Source: Mytilus trossulus
Taxonomy: Eukaryota; Mollusca; Bivalvia; Mytilida; Mytilidae
DNA: 64,000 bases
NCBI RefSeq assembly: GCF_036588685.1
Contig: NC_086374.1
Span: 32,418,886-32,482,885, forward strand
Direction of reading: 5' to 3'
The translations under genes and the position numbers were made by a program. A model generated the notes under the pieces. The model did no database searches. It saw only the letters and a program-made list of their open reading frames with translations, and was not told the origin of the DNA. Below, in pieces: positions 48,601-59,008 of the stretch (position 1 is its first letter; each line of letters begins with the position of its first letter).

Positions 48601-51600
48601 ACAAACTATTAAAAGTTTGGTAACTATGATGCACACATCTACCAAATAGAACCCGATATACTATGTTTGAACCATGTAAAAAAGACAACGAAGGTCTATT
48701 GAGAGTAACCCTTTACAAAAAAGTAGATGCTGTAAGCTTTCCAATTGTGAACTTTCCTACAGCACCTACATATGGTTACATATCTTTAAACTGATACTGT
48801 CTTATAGAGCTTGCTTTTTTTTTTTTTTTATCATGAATGACAAAAAACCACAACTAGGTGTCAACAAAGCGTACCAACCATGATATCTAAATCTATCACT
48901 TAAAACGTCTTAACAAAATATGACTTTGATGATTCCAAAACGAAAAGAGTTAGGCATAGTATTAGTTGCATCGCAGCATATAAGTGGACCATTAGTACAA
49001 TCTTTTTTTCCAGGTACACTCACTAAAACAATTGCTATGTAGCGTGTTGTACTAAGATATTTAACAGACTTATTAATACATTAAAAGACTTCAAAAAAGG
49101 CTTATTGAGCATTTAATAGATTACAGAACTACCGAAGTCAAACTTTATGAATAATTAAAGTTGGTATTTAAGGGTGAATTGTTTACTAACACCACAATGG
49201 TTTAATGCATCATTTAACTCCAATCAAACTGCTGCTACAAACAGTTTAAACTAGAGATCGAAACGATACAAATTGCACTAGCTTTAAAAACGAGTCAAGG
49301 AAGACAACCCATTCGAATTTTCACGTTAAGTGAAATTATGGATTACCAAAAAAATGTACATAAAAGTGTACATTCTCTTGAAATTGGAAGAAAAATGTAC
49401 AGAATATCTTTATTACACAATGGGGCTGAAATAAGTTCGTAACCGTTTCTTTTCTTCTTCTTTAGACTGTGACATATGAATTTTTTGTAAATAGCATGTC
49501 ACTCCTGCTACTTTGCAATATGCAATTATTTTCTTCGGACTGACATAGCGTTTATGACTTATCGAAACTGAGATTTGAAGCATACACAGTTCTTAGATTT
49601 ACGAATTGTATTGCATTTATGCACACAAATAAATCGTGTATCACCGTTGAACATCTGCTTCTAGACTCGAATCGTGTTGGCCTAACAGTTGGTACTTTGT
49701 TTTGATATAGATCAATTTTTGAAAACATGATAAAAGCAGTGCCACGCGAATCGCTCAGGCTTTACTTATGTTCAGAGAAAACGGCCCTGTATTATCTACT
49801 TTATGTATGAATATCTTCAGTTTGAAATACCTAGCTGTCATTATCTCCCTTAATAATTGGTTTATCGCTTTTTAAAATGTTTGTCTTCTTTGCTTTTAAA
49901 TTTAGGAATAATACCATATACAAGTGGCAGTTTTAGATTCTTTCTAATAACCACTTCGCAACTCAATCTTATTCAGGTACAAGTCTATCTTAACTCGCTT
50001 AGTCATCGAGCAGAAACATATACAATTTTATCCTGGTATCTTTGATGTGTTTATGTACAACCACTGGGTCGACGCCACTGCTAGTGGAGTTTTAAATTCC
50101 CCAAAGGTATCACAAGCCCAGTAGTCAGCACTTCTATGCTGACATGAATTATCATTGATATTGTCATATTTGTAAATTAACTGTTTACAATACTTTAGAT
50201 TTTTTTTTAAATACTAAGGTTTTTCTAACCCATGAATAGATTACCTTAGCTATATTTGGCAAAACTTGTTGGTCCTCAATGATCTTCAACTTCGTACTTT
50301 ATTTGGCATTATTAAATTTTTTGGATTCGAGCGTCACTGATGAGTCTTTTGTAGAAGAAACGCGCGTCTGGCGTAAATACAAAAAAATATCCTGGTATCT
50401 ATGATGAGTTCATATACAGAATTATTAAGAGATCTATATTTTAATGAAATTGTTATTATAATGTGTTTATAGATAAAAGTTCATATTACAGCACAATATT
50501 ATTCATCTTTAAGAATTGTCATATTATATGGGTCATGTTTTAAAACGACAATAATACGACAAGTTTGTTGAATATGCTATATTGATATCCCAACAGAGAG
50601 AAGATATCCAACATGACTTTTCAATTGTTTTCTTTAAGCTGATAAATTCTTGCACTAATGAAACATTTCTTAAAAAGACACTGCAAATAAACATTAGTAT
50701 AGTTACTTGTATTTTCCTTTCAGTTTTAATTGATGATTTTATTTCTCTTAAGAAGCCTTGTTGATTCGTATAAACATTTTAAGCCTGGTATCTATGTATG
50801 TATAACTCTTATCAACCTATCGTTCGACTTTGTTACACAACCTTCCTGCTCCATCGTTCTGACCCTTGGTTCAATAGACGATTGTCTTATAATATAGTCA
50901 TTAACTCAGATATCATACACTAGTAAACTAATTTTGATATAAAATGGTCGTTTTGTTCTGAACAGCTTTAAAATGATTTTTTTTTCAGCCTTTCAATCAT
51001 TTTTAGACTTATTCACTGTGTGTGGTAAATTCATTAATGTTCAGATAATTCACTTACAGTATATGGTCGGACTGGTCAGTAATTGTTATTTACATTTACA
51101 CATCAACATCTTACTGAATCGACTTAAAAATACTGACCAGTACTGAAATGACTACAAGTGAATTCTATGGACAGTTTCAGACTGATTTTACCACAATAGA
51201 TTATGAGACTGGAAATTGATGGAAAGACAGGTTATCATCACTTATCATTTATTTCCAGACACTCGGTGATTCAAAGATCAACCAAAATGGCCGTTAAATT
51301 CTAAATTTATTGACGAGTGATAAGACAAGTTTCAAAAGGAGAACATGGTAGCGAATAGCCTGAACCCCAGCGAATTGACAAATGATAATACTAATGTGGC
51401 AAAACAATAAAGTTGATATTAATACGATTCAATAGGCTAACTAGAACTGGAATATATGACAAACACGAAGATAAGTTGCTGTTTGTCAACTTCCCTGAAT
51501 TGAAGCATTTATGAATTTTCTCGTTATACGATTGAACGACTGAAGTCAACAATGACGATACCACAAAATGAATACAAGAGCATTTATTTTTTCAACTAGA

Positions 51601-52780
51601 ACCATGTCTGTTTCCTCATATATCCCATATGTTTTCTATTGCCTATCTGATGCTGTTTTATGATTCGCCCTGTTGATGGATGGCTGTGAAAAACTCAATT
51701 GGATACGAATACATACTGACATGACTGATTATGCATCAGGTGCATATCCTAGTCTAAGTTTCAGGTCTCATTTACTTATCTTCGATCTCAACTGTTTTAA
51801 TTCCCTACCATCCCGGCCTACAACTATTTAAACTGACGTCGATATGACGAATATATTTCCCTTGTTATGCACTATAAAGGCTGTATGTTGAACCAAGAGC
51901 CAGAACGATGGAAAAGTGAGGTTTCATATATTAATCACTTGTGTGAGTTCAATGAAGAAAGAAAGGTACAATTGCTTTAACTGATATCATACAAGGTTGA
52001 ATTTATAGAGATGATTAGCAACACCTAAGTAATTGTGATAGTGAGCACTTTTTCGCTAAGTGTTTTTGAGTTATAGCGCTATAACGCTTCGGTAGGCAAA
52101 AAAAATAACATTCCCTAGAAAAATACGCAGACGAAAACGGGTCACTGAAAGATCACAAATACATTATCACATTATATATGTGAAACCTGTGTAATCCAGA
52201 AGTATTTTTTAAACAATGCGATTCTGAAAACATACTTCCTTATTAATACACTTAGACAGATAGACGTATGCGAAATATCGTTTTTCCTGTCCGCCTTCAC
52301 CACAAGAATAATTATAATCTATAACGGGTCTTCAGTTTCAAAATAAATATGTAAAAGTGCTTACAGTTTAACAAGTTGTAATTACAAAAACCCAAATGTA
52401 TAAAAAATATAAAAAAGATTTAACTGCATCATTCTTATAAGGCATTATATAGAAATACACTGAAATCTTCTACTGAAATCTGATCTTAGAACACATGTCT
52501 AAGATGCACGTTTTATTAATTAGATTCCTCAACTTTAGATTAAACTTACTGCATCGTCATAATCAGGATCAGTCTCATTAAAATCCTTGATAAAGAAATC
52601 CTGCATTGTGACAGATGTATATTTGTTGTACGATCTCTGGGATCCAGCGGATGCTGGGAAGAGATTGGAACTATCATCATATGCACACCGTAATTGGCTG
52701 GCGACATAATTTCCACATGGTAACGGATCCGGAATATTATGAGGGTGTTCCCCAAACCGAGCGACTTCGATAGCTGACAT
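30663..52780 (-). CDS. Uncharacterised eight-exon gene, 417-residue protein
   Basis: The exons on the minus strand are 52780-52550, 40550-40491, 36573-36510, 35943-35875, 32635-32370, 31901-31697, 31339-31228 and 30909-30663 (TAA at 30665-30663). All have AG/GT borders, and all phases agree (0,0,1,1,0,1,2), which leaves little doubt that the gene is real. The ATG at 52780 has A at -3. The N-terminal 77 residues are acidic at the end (DPDYDDA). Residues 98-142 hold FHSWNVPPRY and SDDDTF. Residues 143-230 are basic and low-complexity. Residues 231-335 form a helical block containing KWLDNATEEERQVALRFF. The C-terminus ends SRHFVIHPDWG. I see no signal peptide, membrane segment or catalytic motif. 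I do not recognise the family. A faint resemblance to vertebrate C4orf17 (DD-rich motif and W-L-x-x-A-T helix) is from memory and unverified. The large introns are full of repeats. Confidence 0.85.
32026..32225. repeat. 40-bp tandem repeat, five copies
   Basis: The unit is CATCATACAACAAAACTAGT plus ATTCTGAAGGTCGCCTCACT. The third copy lacks several bases (CTAGTAGTGAAGG). It lies in the intron between the exons at 32370-32635 and 31697-31901. Confidence 0.93.
32890..33471. mobile_element. Hairpin MITE-like element
   Basis: The ends are inverted: GGAGTAGGTCCGGTAAG at 32892 and CTTACCGGACCTACTCC at 33453-33469. Further internal symmetry brings GTGGCCGCATTCGTGTTCAT (33136) opposite ATGAACACGGATGCGGCCAC (33217). 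The whole 582 bp can therefore fold into one long hairpin with an AT-rich loop near 33160-33215. No coding capacity. It lies in an intron of the uncharacterised gene. I could not define a target-site duplication. Confidence 0.8.
33528..34012 (+). repeat. Dispersed repeat with internal duplication (ATGCCCCACC element)
   Basis: It starts TTTATGCCCCACCTACGAT and ends AAGTGGGGCATCCGTGTAC, so TGCCCCAC/GTGGGGCA forms inverted ends. A segment of about 165 bp is duplicated in tandem inside: CAATCAACTTGAAACTTAGT occurs at 33691 and again at 33860. The early GTCCGTTCGTCTGTCCGTTC run is a degenerate CGTT/CGTC microsatellite. It resembles a repeat found widely in bivalves. Confidence 0.75.
34606..35165 (+). 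repeat. Dispersed repeat family A copy interrupted by family C
   Basis: The family A start (GTGATAGCCAATGAGACAAC) and its later landmarks (AACTATAAAAGGCCTGCC, CAACCACTGAATTACATGAT) are separated by about 190 bp at 34685-34875. That insert contains CATATTCCTGACTTGGTACA, a block also present at 57290-57320. Short GCATTTTCAAAT triplication follows. It suggests nesting of one repeat in another or a chimeric subfamily. Confidence 0.65.
35300..35660 (-). repeat. Dispersed repeat family A, old reverse copy
   Basis: It has diverged complements of the landmarks in the right order (ACACCACTGACCCAGATAAG, CCTGTAATTGATTAGTTGTC, GTTTTGCTCATGGTAGAAGG). With the forward copy at 34606-35165 it forms an inverted pair. 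Confidence 0.55.
36139..36222. repeat. 42-bp direct duplication
   Basis: Two nearly identical units (AAGGCATTATATTGACGATG... at 36139 and 36181) lie side by side, differing at one base near the end. Intronic. Confidence 0.9.
37708..37722. repeat. Run of 15 G residues in a G-rich segment
   Basis: Fifteen consecutive G are followed by TAT and six more G, in an otherwise AT-rich intron. It is a candidate G-quadruplex and a likely site of length error. Confidence 0.9.
38928..39000 (-). mobile_element. 3'-terminal fragment of the retroelement seen at 1219-4612
   Basis: The phrases TTAAAAGAGGGACGAAAGAT and AAAGGGACAGTCAAACTCAT match the tail of the 1219-1380 segment (TAAAAGATACCAAAGAGACA) in the same orientation. 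Only about 70 bp remains. Confidence 0.5.
39001..40490. other. Intronic sequence, nothing further seen
   Basis: Part of the intron between the exons at 36510-36573 and 40491-40550. No exon, RNA or clear repeat was recognised. Confidence 0.35.
41908..42246. repeat. 49-bp tandem repeat, seven copies
   Basis: Units start at 41908, 41957, 42006, 42055, 42104, 42153 and 42202. Each reads CGTGTATTTCTGAGTTTCTG then AGTATTCGCAAAGGATGGCT and ATAATGTAA. The first two copies have TTTGTGAG instead of TTTCTGAG, and the first also has CACAAAG. The five later copies are essentially identical, so growth seems to have run rightwards. Intronic. Confidence 0.95.
43134..43207. repeat. 37-bp direct duplication
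   Basis: TCTCAGACTCCTGATTTGTG and the following ACAGACGTATA(A/C)GAATT occur twice in a row. The surrounding sequence (43030-43450) looks like decayed dispersed repeat and ends with a short family A fragment at 43430-43465. Confidence 0.85.
45770..46175 (-). repeat. Dispersed repeat with tandemly duplicated body and pyrimidine-rich GTCC head
   Basis: On the minus strand it starts TTTATACCCCCGCTTTAAAA, passes through a degenerate GTCTGTCC/GTCCGTCC run (46130-46100), then has two tandem bodies of about 180 bp. Each body contains ATTGTAGTTCC/GGAACTACAAT and CACTTGACAACTTCCTGTC-type sequence. The start and end blocks (ACCCCCGCTTTAAA and the GTCC run) are typical of a bivalve repeat I recall. It lies in an intron of the uncharacterised gene. 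Confidence 0.65.
47350..47397 (-). CDS. Candidate alternative first coding exon of the uncharacterised gene
   Basis: The minus strand reads an ATG with A at -3 and G at +4, encodes 16 residues (MAGITKLPPIPEISFT) and ends exactly at a strong donor (ACT|GTAAGTAT) in phase 0. The next exon of the gene (40550-40491) accepts phase 0, so this exon could replace the 77-residue exon at 52780-52550 and give a 356-residue isoform. It cannot be an internal exon: using the AG in GGCAG gives 41 nt, which breaks the frame. Confidence 0.5.
48314..48600 (+). repeat. Dispersed repeat family A, forward copy
   Basis: It has the landmarks GATATGATTGCCGATAAGAC, CACAAGAGACGAAATGACAC and GGCCTTCAACAATAAGC, and becomes unrecognisable after about 48500. 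Confidence 0.7.
50029..50420 (+). mobile_element. Retrozyme-like hammerhead element, copy 1
   Basis: The phrase TATCCTGGTATCT begins at 50029 and again at 50389, giving a unit of 360 bp plus a partial second unit. After the start comes ACCACTGGGTCGACGCC, then a hairpin at 50124-50143 (stem GTCAGCA/TGCTGAC), a spacer, and a hammerhead ribozyme at 50331-50374. The same order of parts occurs in copy 2 at 62915-63283. It has no coding capacity. The recurring ends fit the tandem-unit structure of animal retrozymes, which spread through ribozyme-processed circular RNA. It lies in an intron of the uncharacterised gene, with the ribozyme antisense to that gene. Confidence 0.7.
50331..50374 (+). ncRNA. 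Hammerhead ribozyme (type I, loopless stem III), copy 1
   Basis: Stem I is GCGUCA (50331-50336) with UGGCGU (50369-50374). The core CUGAUGA is at 50337-50343. Stem II is GUC/GAA around loop UUUUGUA. GAA is at 50357-50359. Stem III is ACGC/GCGU with no loop (50360-50367). The cleavage residue is C50368. The closing pair of stem II next to the core is a G-A mismatch (A50356 in place of the usual C), so this copy may cleave poorly. All other invariant core residues are present. Confidence 0.8.
50421..52549. other. Intronic sequence, nothing further recognised
   Basis: Part of the first intron of the uncharacterised gene. A short echo of the hammerhead unit start (CCTGGTATCTATGTATGTAT, 50785) is the only feature I noticed. 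Confidence 0.35.
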
Positions 52781-54839
52781 CTTAATGTTATCCAAATATC
52801 AAATCATTCCATCGTCGAATAAGCTTAAAATCTAGTTCAAGTGTCCATGGGAAAGAAAAGTGGTAACAATGTGTATAACACTTTTGATTTAAAAATGAGA
52901 TCAGGTCAAGACTTAATCTTTGTTTTAAATCTCATTAATTTGGCCTTACAATCGATTATTATTTCCAATGTAATAATCCTATTTTAAAAGAGAGAAATAC
53001 TAATATCATTCCGTCGTTGTTGGCCCACTCGGTGTCTTGTTGGCAACGTCGCGTTAGTATTTTTTCAACATAAAATTTTAACCTCTACAAGGTTCCTGTA
53101 TGTATTACTTTTATCAATTAGAAATATGGGGAACGGGGGTATTACATTAGCCTTTTTTTTTCTTTTCGTTTCAGTTACTTTGGGAAATTAAAAAAGAAAA
53201 CAAATTATTTATTTTGTTACAAAATTCTTTATTATAACAATTAGACAGTGAATGAATTCAAACAATAAAATTATCAAATTTACACCTTTTGAGTACCCCT
53301 TATTTTGTTAATTAGATCTCTTTGATTAATGCTATAAACATCCAATATTTAAAATAAATGAATATCAGATTTGTGTACTATGACACGTCAGTGTGTCAAT
53401 TATTCGATCCCATTAAAGAGAATACAATTGTAACTAGTATCCAGTTTCACGAGCACCCCCTAGAAACATGCATTAACGAATCAAATGTAACATCTAAGAG
53501 AATACCAAGCAATTTAACCAATTAAGATTGTTCTTTCAAAACACACTAACAAAGTTATACAGTTGTCAACTTTGTTATCATATTTATCACCCTATTACAT
53601 TTATATAATTGATATGACCCTTTAAAATGATTCGTTGTGCATGTGAAGCCAAGGACATTGTTACCCTTGATAAATAGATAAGAACAATCTGTTTTAGTTA
53701 TTAAGATTTAAATCTTGTTTAAACATAAAAGGAAAGACTAATAACTTTGTTAAAATAAATATTTCAAAATATTAAGGTATCTCCTTACATCATAAGAAAA
53801 TTATTTTTTAGACTTGTATTAAGTTATAATCTTGGTGCCTTTGATAACTATCTAAATACAACTTTACCAAATTTACTTAACAGTTGTTAGCCAATCAATT
53901 ACATGTGTGTAACATTTCAGAATAAAGTATATCGATACAAACAAGGAATTAAAGCTTTGCATGTATTCTGAAAAGAGAACCGCTTTGTTTTAGCCATTTC
54001 ATTACTTTTCTATCGTACTCTGTTTTATCTCTGTATGTTGTAAAACCTCTGCAGAAGTTAGATAAGATTGACATCTTAGAACCTTTTAAAATTATGCATC
54101 GTGTCAATTTGGAGAATTTTTATGTAATAAGTACCGATTTGCTACGCTCACTCGACAAAAAGCTTCATATTATGTCTCGCAGCTGATATTTTACGATATC
54201 AACATGCAGATAATCTGATAATCGATTTATCGGGCTTTATTTGCGTGTTTCGGAAGTGTTTTCTTTGTTTCGCCAACACACGAAAGATGACTTGATATAT
54301 TTGTTATTCTCGTGGTTTTTTGTCTGATGCTTGGTCCGTTTCTGTGTGTGGTGCGTTTCGGTGTTGTGTCGTTGCTCTCCTCTTATATTTAATGCGTTAC
54401 CCTCGGTTTTAGTATGTTACCCCGATTGTGTTTTTTGTCCATGGATTTATGAGTTTTGAACAGCGGTATACTACTGTTGCCTTTATTGATAAGTTCGGGT
54501 CAAAGTTATAAACGTCGGTTCAAACATAATGACGTCGCTGATATGTCCGGGTCAAAGTTATTAAGGCCGGGTCAACGTATTTGACGTCAGAAAGACATGA
54601 TACGGAATAATATCAAGAGCTGAACAGAGTGATATAGACAGAGGGACGACCGATAAACGTCGATTATCCTTCACCATCATTCAAATTTCTTTCCAAAAAT
54701 GAGCTATTGTTGTCTATTTGTATTGTTCACTACGCTGCTGTATGATATCGTAAAAAAACCTAGTCATTAATATTTTATACTGCAGGTTATTGTTCATTAT
54801 AAAATTTTAGCACTTTTGTTCTTTTAAGATCTATTATAT
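52781..54839. other. Upstream region of the uncharacterised gene, no gene seen
   Basis: The promoter of the minus-strand gene should lie just right of 52780. No core element is distinct. The block 54290-54480, with ACCCCGATTGTGTTTTTTGT and GAACAGCGGTATACTACTG, looks like a dispersed repeat; GAAACAGCGGTATACTTATG recurs at 55540. Confidence 0.4.
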
Positions 54840-54848
54840 CATTGTTAT

Positions 54849-54868
54849 ATAATAATAATAATAATAAT
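54849..54868. repeat. (TAA)n microsatellite
   Basis: A short ATA/TAA trinucleotide run with about six units. Confidence 0.85.
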
Positions 54869-54919
54869 GACAATAAAAAGGCTGAGATTTAAAACAAGAT
54901 ATTCGATTTGACATTTTCA

Positions 54920-55170
54920 TATCTGTTTCAATTAGTGAATCTCGATATAAAGTGGTTGTCTTCCATGTGATCTGTTCTTATTGTATTGTTGTTTACATGC
55001 CTGTTCCTCTTTAGGAGCATCTTATTCAATAGTTGCAGATTGCAATGTTTGGTGTTAATTCGTTCATTGCTTTTGTCATAAACTAGGCCGTTAATTTTCT
55101 CTTTTTGATTGTGTTGCACATTTTTCATCCCGGGACCTTTCATTTGTATTGTACGGTATGATTTTTACTA
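54920..55170 (-). repeat. Dispersed repeat family A, old reverse copy
   Basis: It contains ACTAGGCCGTTAATTTTCTC and CCCGGGACCTTTCATTTG, diverged complements of the GAGAAAACTAACGGCC and AAAAGGCCCCGA landmarks. Confidence 0.5.
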
Positions 55171-55979
55171 ATTGGTCAAAGACGAGTTAATAAAGCTCTC
55201 TATTTCTAATGTTGTATGTTGACGTCTTGCCTGGATTATTATTTTGAGCAGTTGGACTGATATATCATTGACGTATACCCAACATATAATTAAATTAATA
55301 AAAATGGTTGAGTTTGCTTTCATTTTTTATTTCAACTGATCGAATTTATTAAATTTAAATCACATCGTTTATTCTCAATTCGTCTATTATAGTAGCTTCT
55401 TATCAGGATATTTCAATTGCCGTCGAATATTTTTCTCTGGAAAAAAGAAATAAATGATTAGATTCTTTTTTCATGTAAAAGGTCCCTCGCTTTTAATTTG
55501 TAACCATGATTTGTTTTCTCTCAACCGATTACCGACTTTGAAACAGCGGTATACTTATGTCGCCCTTTGTTTTGTGTCTTTCGTTTCTTTTTTGTCCTTA
55601 TCTTTGTTACATATGACGTGACTATGTACTGATACATACCGTCGTTGTGCTATTGTGCTAAAGTTACTTTTTGTATTCTTGTCTTTCATTTTTGCTAATG
55701 TGTTTTTTAAAGTTATTGTATATATGCTTTTTTCGTTTCTTTGTTACATATTTGTTGATTTTTTAGGGATTAAGATTAAAACACAATGTTGACGACTGTA
55801 ACCCTATTTTTGACATTTTTACCTGTTTGTGTTGTTTCACACATCGTTGTCATCAGTGGAATCTGGAGCTGGCATGTCAGTTACTGCTAGAAATCCGTTG
55901 TTAATTTATGTATAATTTTGCTTAGTCTCTTATGTTACATATTCTAACATCGGACTCGGACTTCCTTTAAACCGAGTTT

Positions 55980-56512
55980 TACTGTGCGTATTGCTATGTG
56001 TTTCTTTATTCTTCATTAGCTTGAGATATAGGGAGAGAGTTGAGATCTCATAAAACATGTCTAACCCTGCCGCTTATTTGAACCTGTTCCATGTCAGGAG
56101 CTTCTATCTTTTGTTAGTCTTGTATGTTTTTTTTAACTTTATAAAAAGAAGATGTGGTATGATTGCCAATGAGACAACTATCCACAAAAGACCAAAATGA
56201 CACAAACATTAACAATTATAGGTCACCGTACGGCCTTCAACAATGAACAAAGCCCATACCGCATATAGTCAGCTATAAAAGGCCCCGATAAGACAATGTA
56301 AAACAATTCAAGCGAGAAAACTAACGGCTTTTTTTATGTAAAAAAAATAACGAACAACAAATATGTAACACATAAACAAACGACAACCACTGAATTACAG
56401 GCTCCTGACTTTGGACAGGCACATACATAAATAATGTGGCGGGGTTAAACATGTTAGCGGGATCCCAACCCTCCCCCTAACCTGGGACAGTGGTATAACA
56501 GTACAACATAGT
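55980..56512. repeat. Inverted pair of dispersed repeat family A
   Basis: A reverse half-copy (55980-56145, with AACATGTCTAACCCTGCCGC) is followed directly by a nearly intact forward copy (56146-56512, from AAGAAGATGTGGTATGATTG to CTGGGACAGTGGTATAAC). The pair forms an imperfect inverted repeat. The forward copy is one of the best preserved in the window. Confidence 0.8.
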
Positions 56513-56629
56513 TCATTTATATGTTTCGGGTTTTAGTATGACGTCCATTTCCACTTATTTAAACATATTTTATTGTTCAAAAGGACAAAAGGATCAGACA
56601 CAAGTTTTACAACTTAGTAACGTCTTCTT

Positions 56630-56800
56630 CACTGAACTAGTGCATATTCTTATTTAGGGGCCAGCTGAGGCCGAGCTCTTGGTAAGGGATTTTCTCGCTG
56701 CCTTGAAGTCCCATTGTTGGACTTCGGCTGTTGTCTGCGCTTTGGTCGGGTTTTTGTCTCTTTGGCATATTCTCCATTCCAATTCTTAATCTTATTAATT
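56630..56800 (-). repeat. Dispersed repeat family B, reverse copy
   Basis: It has CACTGAACTAGTGCATATTC, GGGGCCAGCTGAGG and TTTGGTCGGGTTTTTGTCTC, the complements of the blocks in the forward copy at 18770-18940, in inverted order. Confidence 0.75.
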
Positions 56801-57179
56801 CACCATTATCTATATAAGAATTTCAAAATGATTGTACCAAGGCAGGAATATGACAGTTGTTATCCATTTGTTTCATCAATTCCCAAACCAGAAAATATTT
56901 AGTTATTTTTGATACTGTGTCACCTTTGCGTTATTAGCCTTATTTGGTTATGATCGTCAGGGTACATATCTAGTTCTTTCATAACTTTTCTAGACTGTAG
57001 GTTGTTTTTTTGTCCCTCACCGAACACCACATGTTGACGTTTGTAAGTCTTTTTGGAGGATTTGTATTTAATATTGGATTGCTGTCTCTTAAAATTTGCC
57101 CAACATTTTTTTTACTGTATTCATTTTTGAAGGTCTTTTTTGTATACTCGGGAGCAAAAGTATTATCCAACATAAAAAA

Positions 57180-57335
57180 ATTGCACAATCACAAAAGAAA
57201 AATGAACTTTAAGGAAAATTCTAAACGGAGAAGTCCGGTATCTCCTACTCAAATAGCAAATCAAAAGCTCAAACACATCAAACGAATGGATAACTGTTAC
57301 ATTCCTGACTTGGTACAGGCATTTATACTCAAAAC
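57180..57335 (+). repeat. Dispersed repeat family C
   Basis: It has AAGCTCAAACACATCAAACG and CATTCCTGACTTGGTACAGG. The related block at 34685-34875 has the latter phrase. A reverse trace (CCAAGGCAGGAATATGACAG) is at 56838. Confidence 0.6.
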
Positions 57336-58064
57336 CTTATCACTTTGTGTTCATTTACAAATTGTTGTGCGAATAGCCTCATCGATCAACTTTTCTTCTA
57401 AGTTTTCGTAGTAATACTCGTACTAGAGTTATAACATAAACTTCTTCATTTGTGTTTTTTATTTCCATCGAAAACGGGGTCAACTTTCATGTTGGTAGCA
57501 TAGTACACAAACAGTTTAAGTCAAAATGAAATAACTAAAATAAGAATAAACCTATTATATTTTGTTAAGTTCTTTTATTTAAAAGCACGTTCATAAATGG
57601 TAACGACGTAGTCTTGTGTTTGAGCCGATTTTAAGCGTCAATTCCGGAAAAAAAGACACATGAAAACATTGGCATTTCAATTGAAAATTTAAGGCCATCA
57701 AACCGCGTATATGAACATGTTTATCTTAAATGTGGAAAACAGGCGGAGTGCGTATTTCATCACCACAACTATGCTTTTGAAACATGAAGTTCTCATTACT
57801 TTCATATTATTTTGAAAATCTTTTTTTTCTTTCGCGATGTTTCCAAGACCGTGAAAGTATCATAACTCCAATATATGTATATTTAATTAGTTATGAAATC
57901 GGAAACATTGCTAAATTCTTTATTTCTGTCACATTTTGATAGACATTCTCTTTAAAAAATACACACAAAAGAAACAGACACAGAAATGCATAAAGTGATA
58001 ACATTCAGAGTAGTGTCCCTTGTATTTATCAATACAGCATTATTTTTTTTCAAATTGAAATAAA

Positions 58065-58165
58065 CTGTATTGAAGGCCTATTGGTGACCTTCTGCTGTTG
58101 TCTGTTTTATGGTCGGTTTGTTGTCTTTTTGATACATTCCCGATTTCTATTCTAAATTTTATATA
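58065..58165 (-). repeat. Dispersed repeat family B, diverged reverse fragment
   Basis: It has TTGGTGACCTTCTGCTGTTG and ATGGTCGGTTTGTTGTC, matching the complement of the 18770-18940 copy (CAACAACCCGACC, AGCAGAAGGTCACCAA). Confidence 0.65.
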
Positions 58166-59008
58166 AAAATATTTTAAAAGTAGTCGCTAAGTTGCTATGG
58201 AGAGATATTATAGACGAAAATAACACCCTAAGGAGGCTCGAGGGTACAAAAAGTTAAGTTAAATTTTAAACCTCCTTTTCTCATTACAATTTTTTTTTGT
58301 TACACTCTAAATTATTAATTTATGTACTATAAAAGTCAACCAAGAAAAAGCGATTCGTTTTTGCCCCAGAAGACGTTTAAACTGTTTATATCACTGAAAA
58401 AGCTCCAAATCATCTCCGTTTGATGCATTAAAATTGAAATATCTTTTCTCAACTCATAGGTGACCTATTTTTTTTTATTTTTTTTATTTAAAAAAAGCTT
58501 TACTTAAACTAAACAGTTGTAAAATTTTAGAGATGTCTGTAATTTGTTTCAATTTTTATTCTTGATATTACCTCTATTTCTCCTATTAGTACAAGAGACA
58601 AAAGTACATTTACAAAAATGCATTCTTCTTTCGAAGGCTGATTATGAGCTTGAATGAATGGTGACCCCATTTTTTCATTTTATTTTTCTATTAATTATAG
58701 GATAAAGTTCATTTGTATAAAAAAAAATGCGGAATCATATATTTAAACAAAAAAAATATTAATATCGAGCGTCCATAACGCTTTTCAGGATATCCACACT
58801 TCTAAAATTCTGGATTTTGCCTAATCATAATTTCACCTTAAACTAGGATCTTTGTGATTGTATCGTCACTGATCTATAGGATATAAAAACTGACCAAGTC
58901 ATGTCATCAAATAACAATGCTTCTTTTAGAGATAAGGCAATAAGTTCAATAATTTCAATGATTCATTTTATAATACCTGTTTGAACGTTTTGACCTGAAA
59001 ATCCTACC

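Noticed and set aside
50785-50806. A third hammerhead element starting CCTGGTATCTATG
   Set aside because: Only about 20 bp matches the unit start and no ribozyme core follows.
52781-52795. Start of the uncharacterised protein five codons upstream
   Set aside because: That codon is TTG; the ATG at 52780 is the first true start.
57010-57411. Plus-strand frame of 133 codons
   Set aside because: It runs through repeat family C sequence and has no conserved features.
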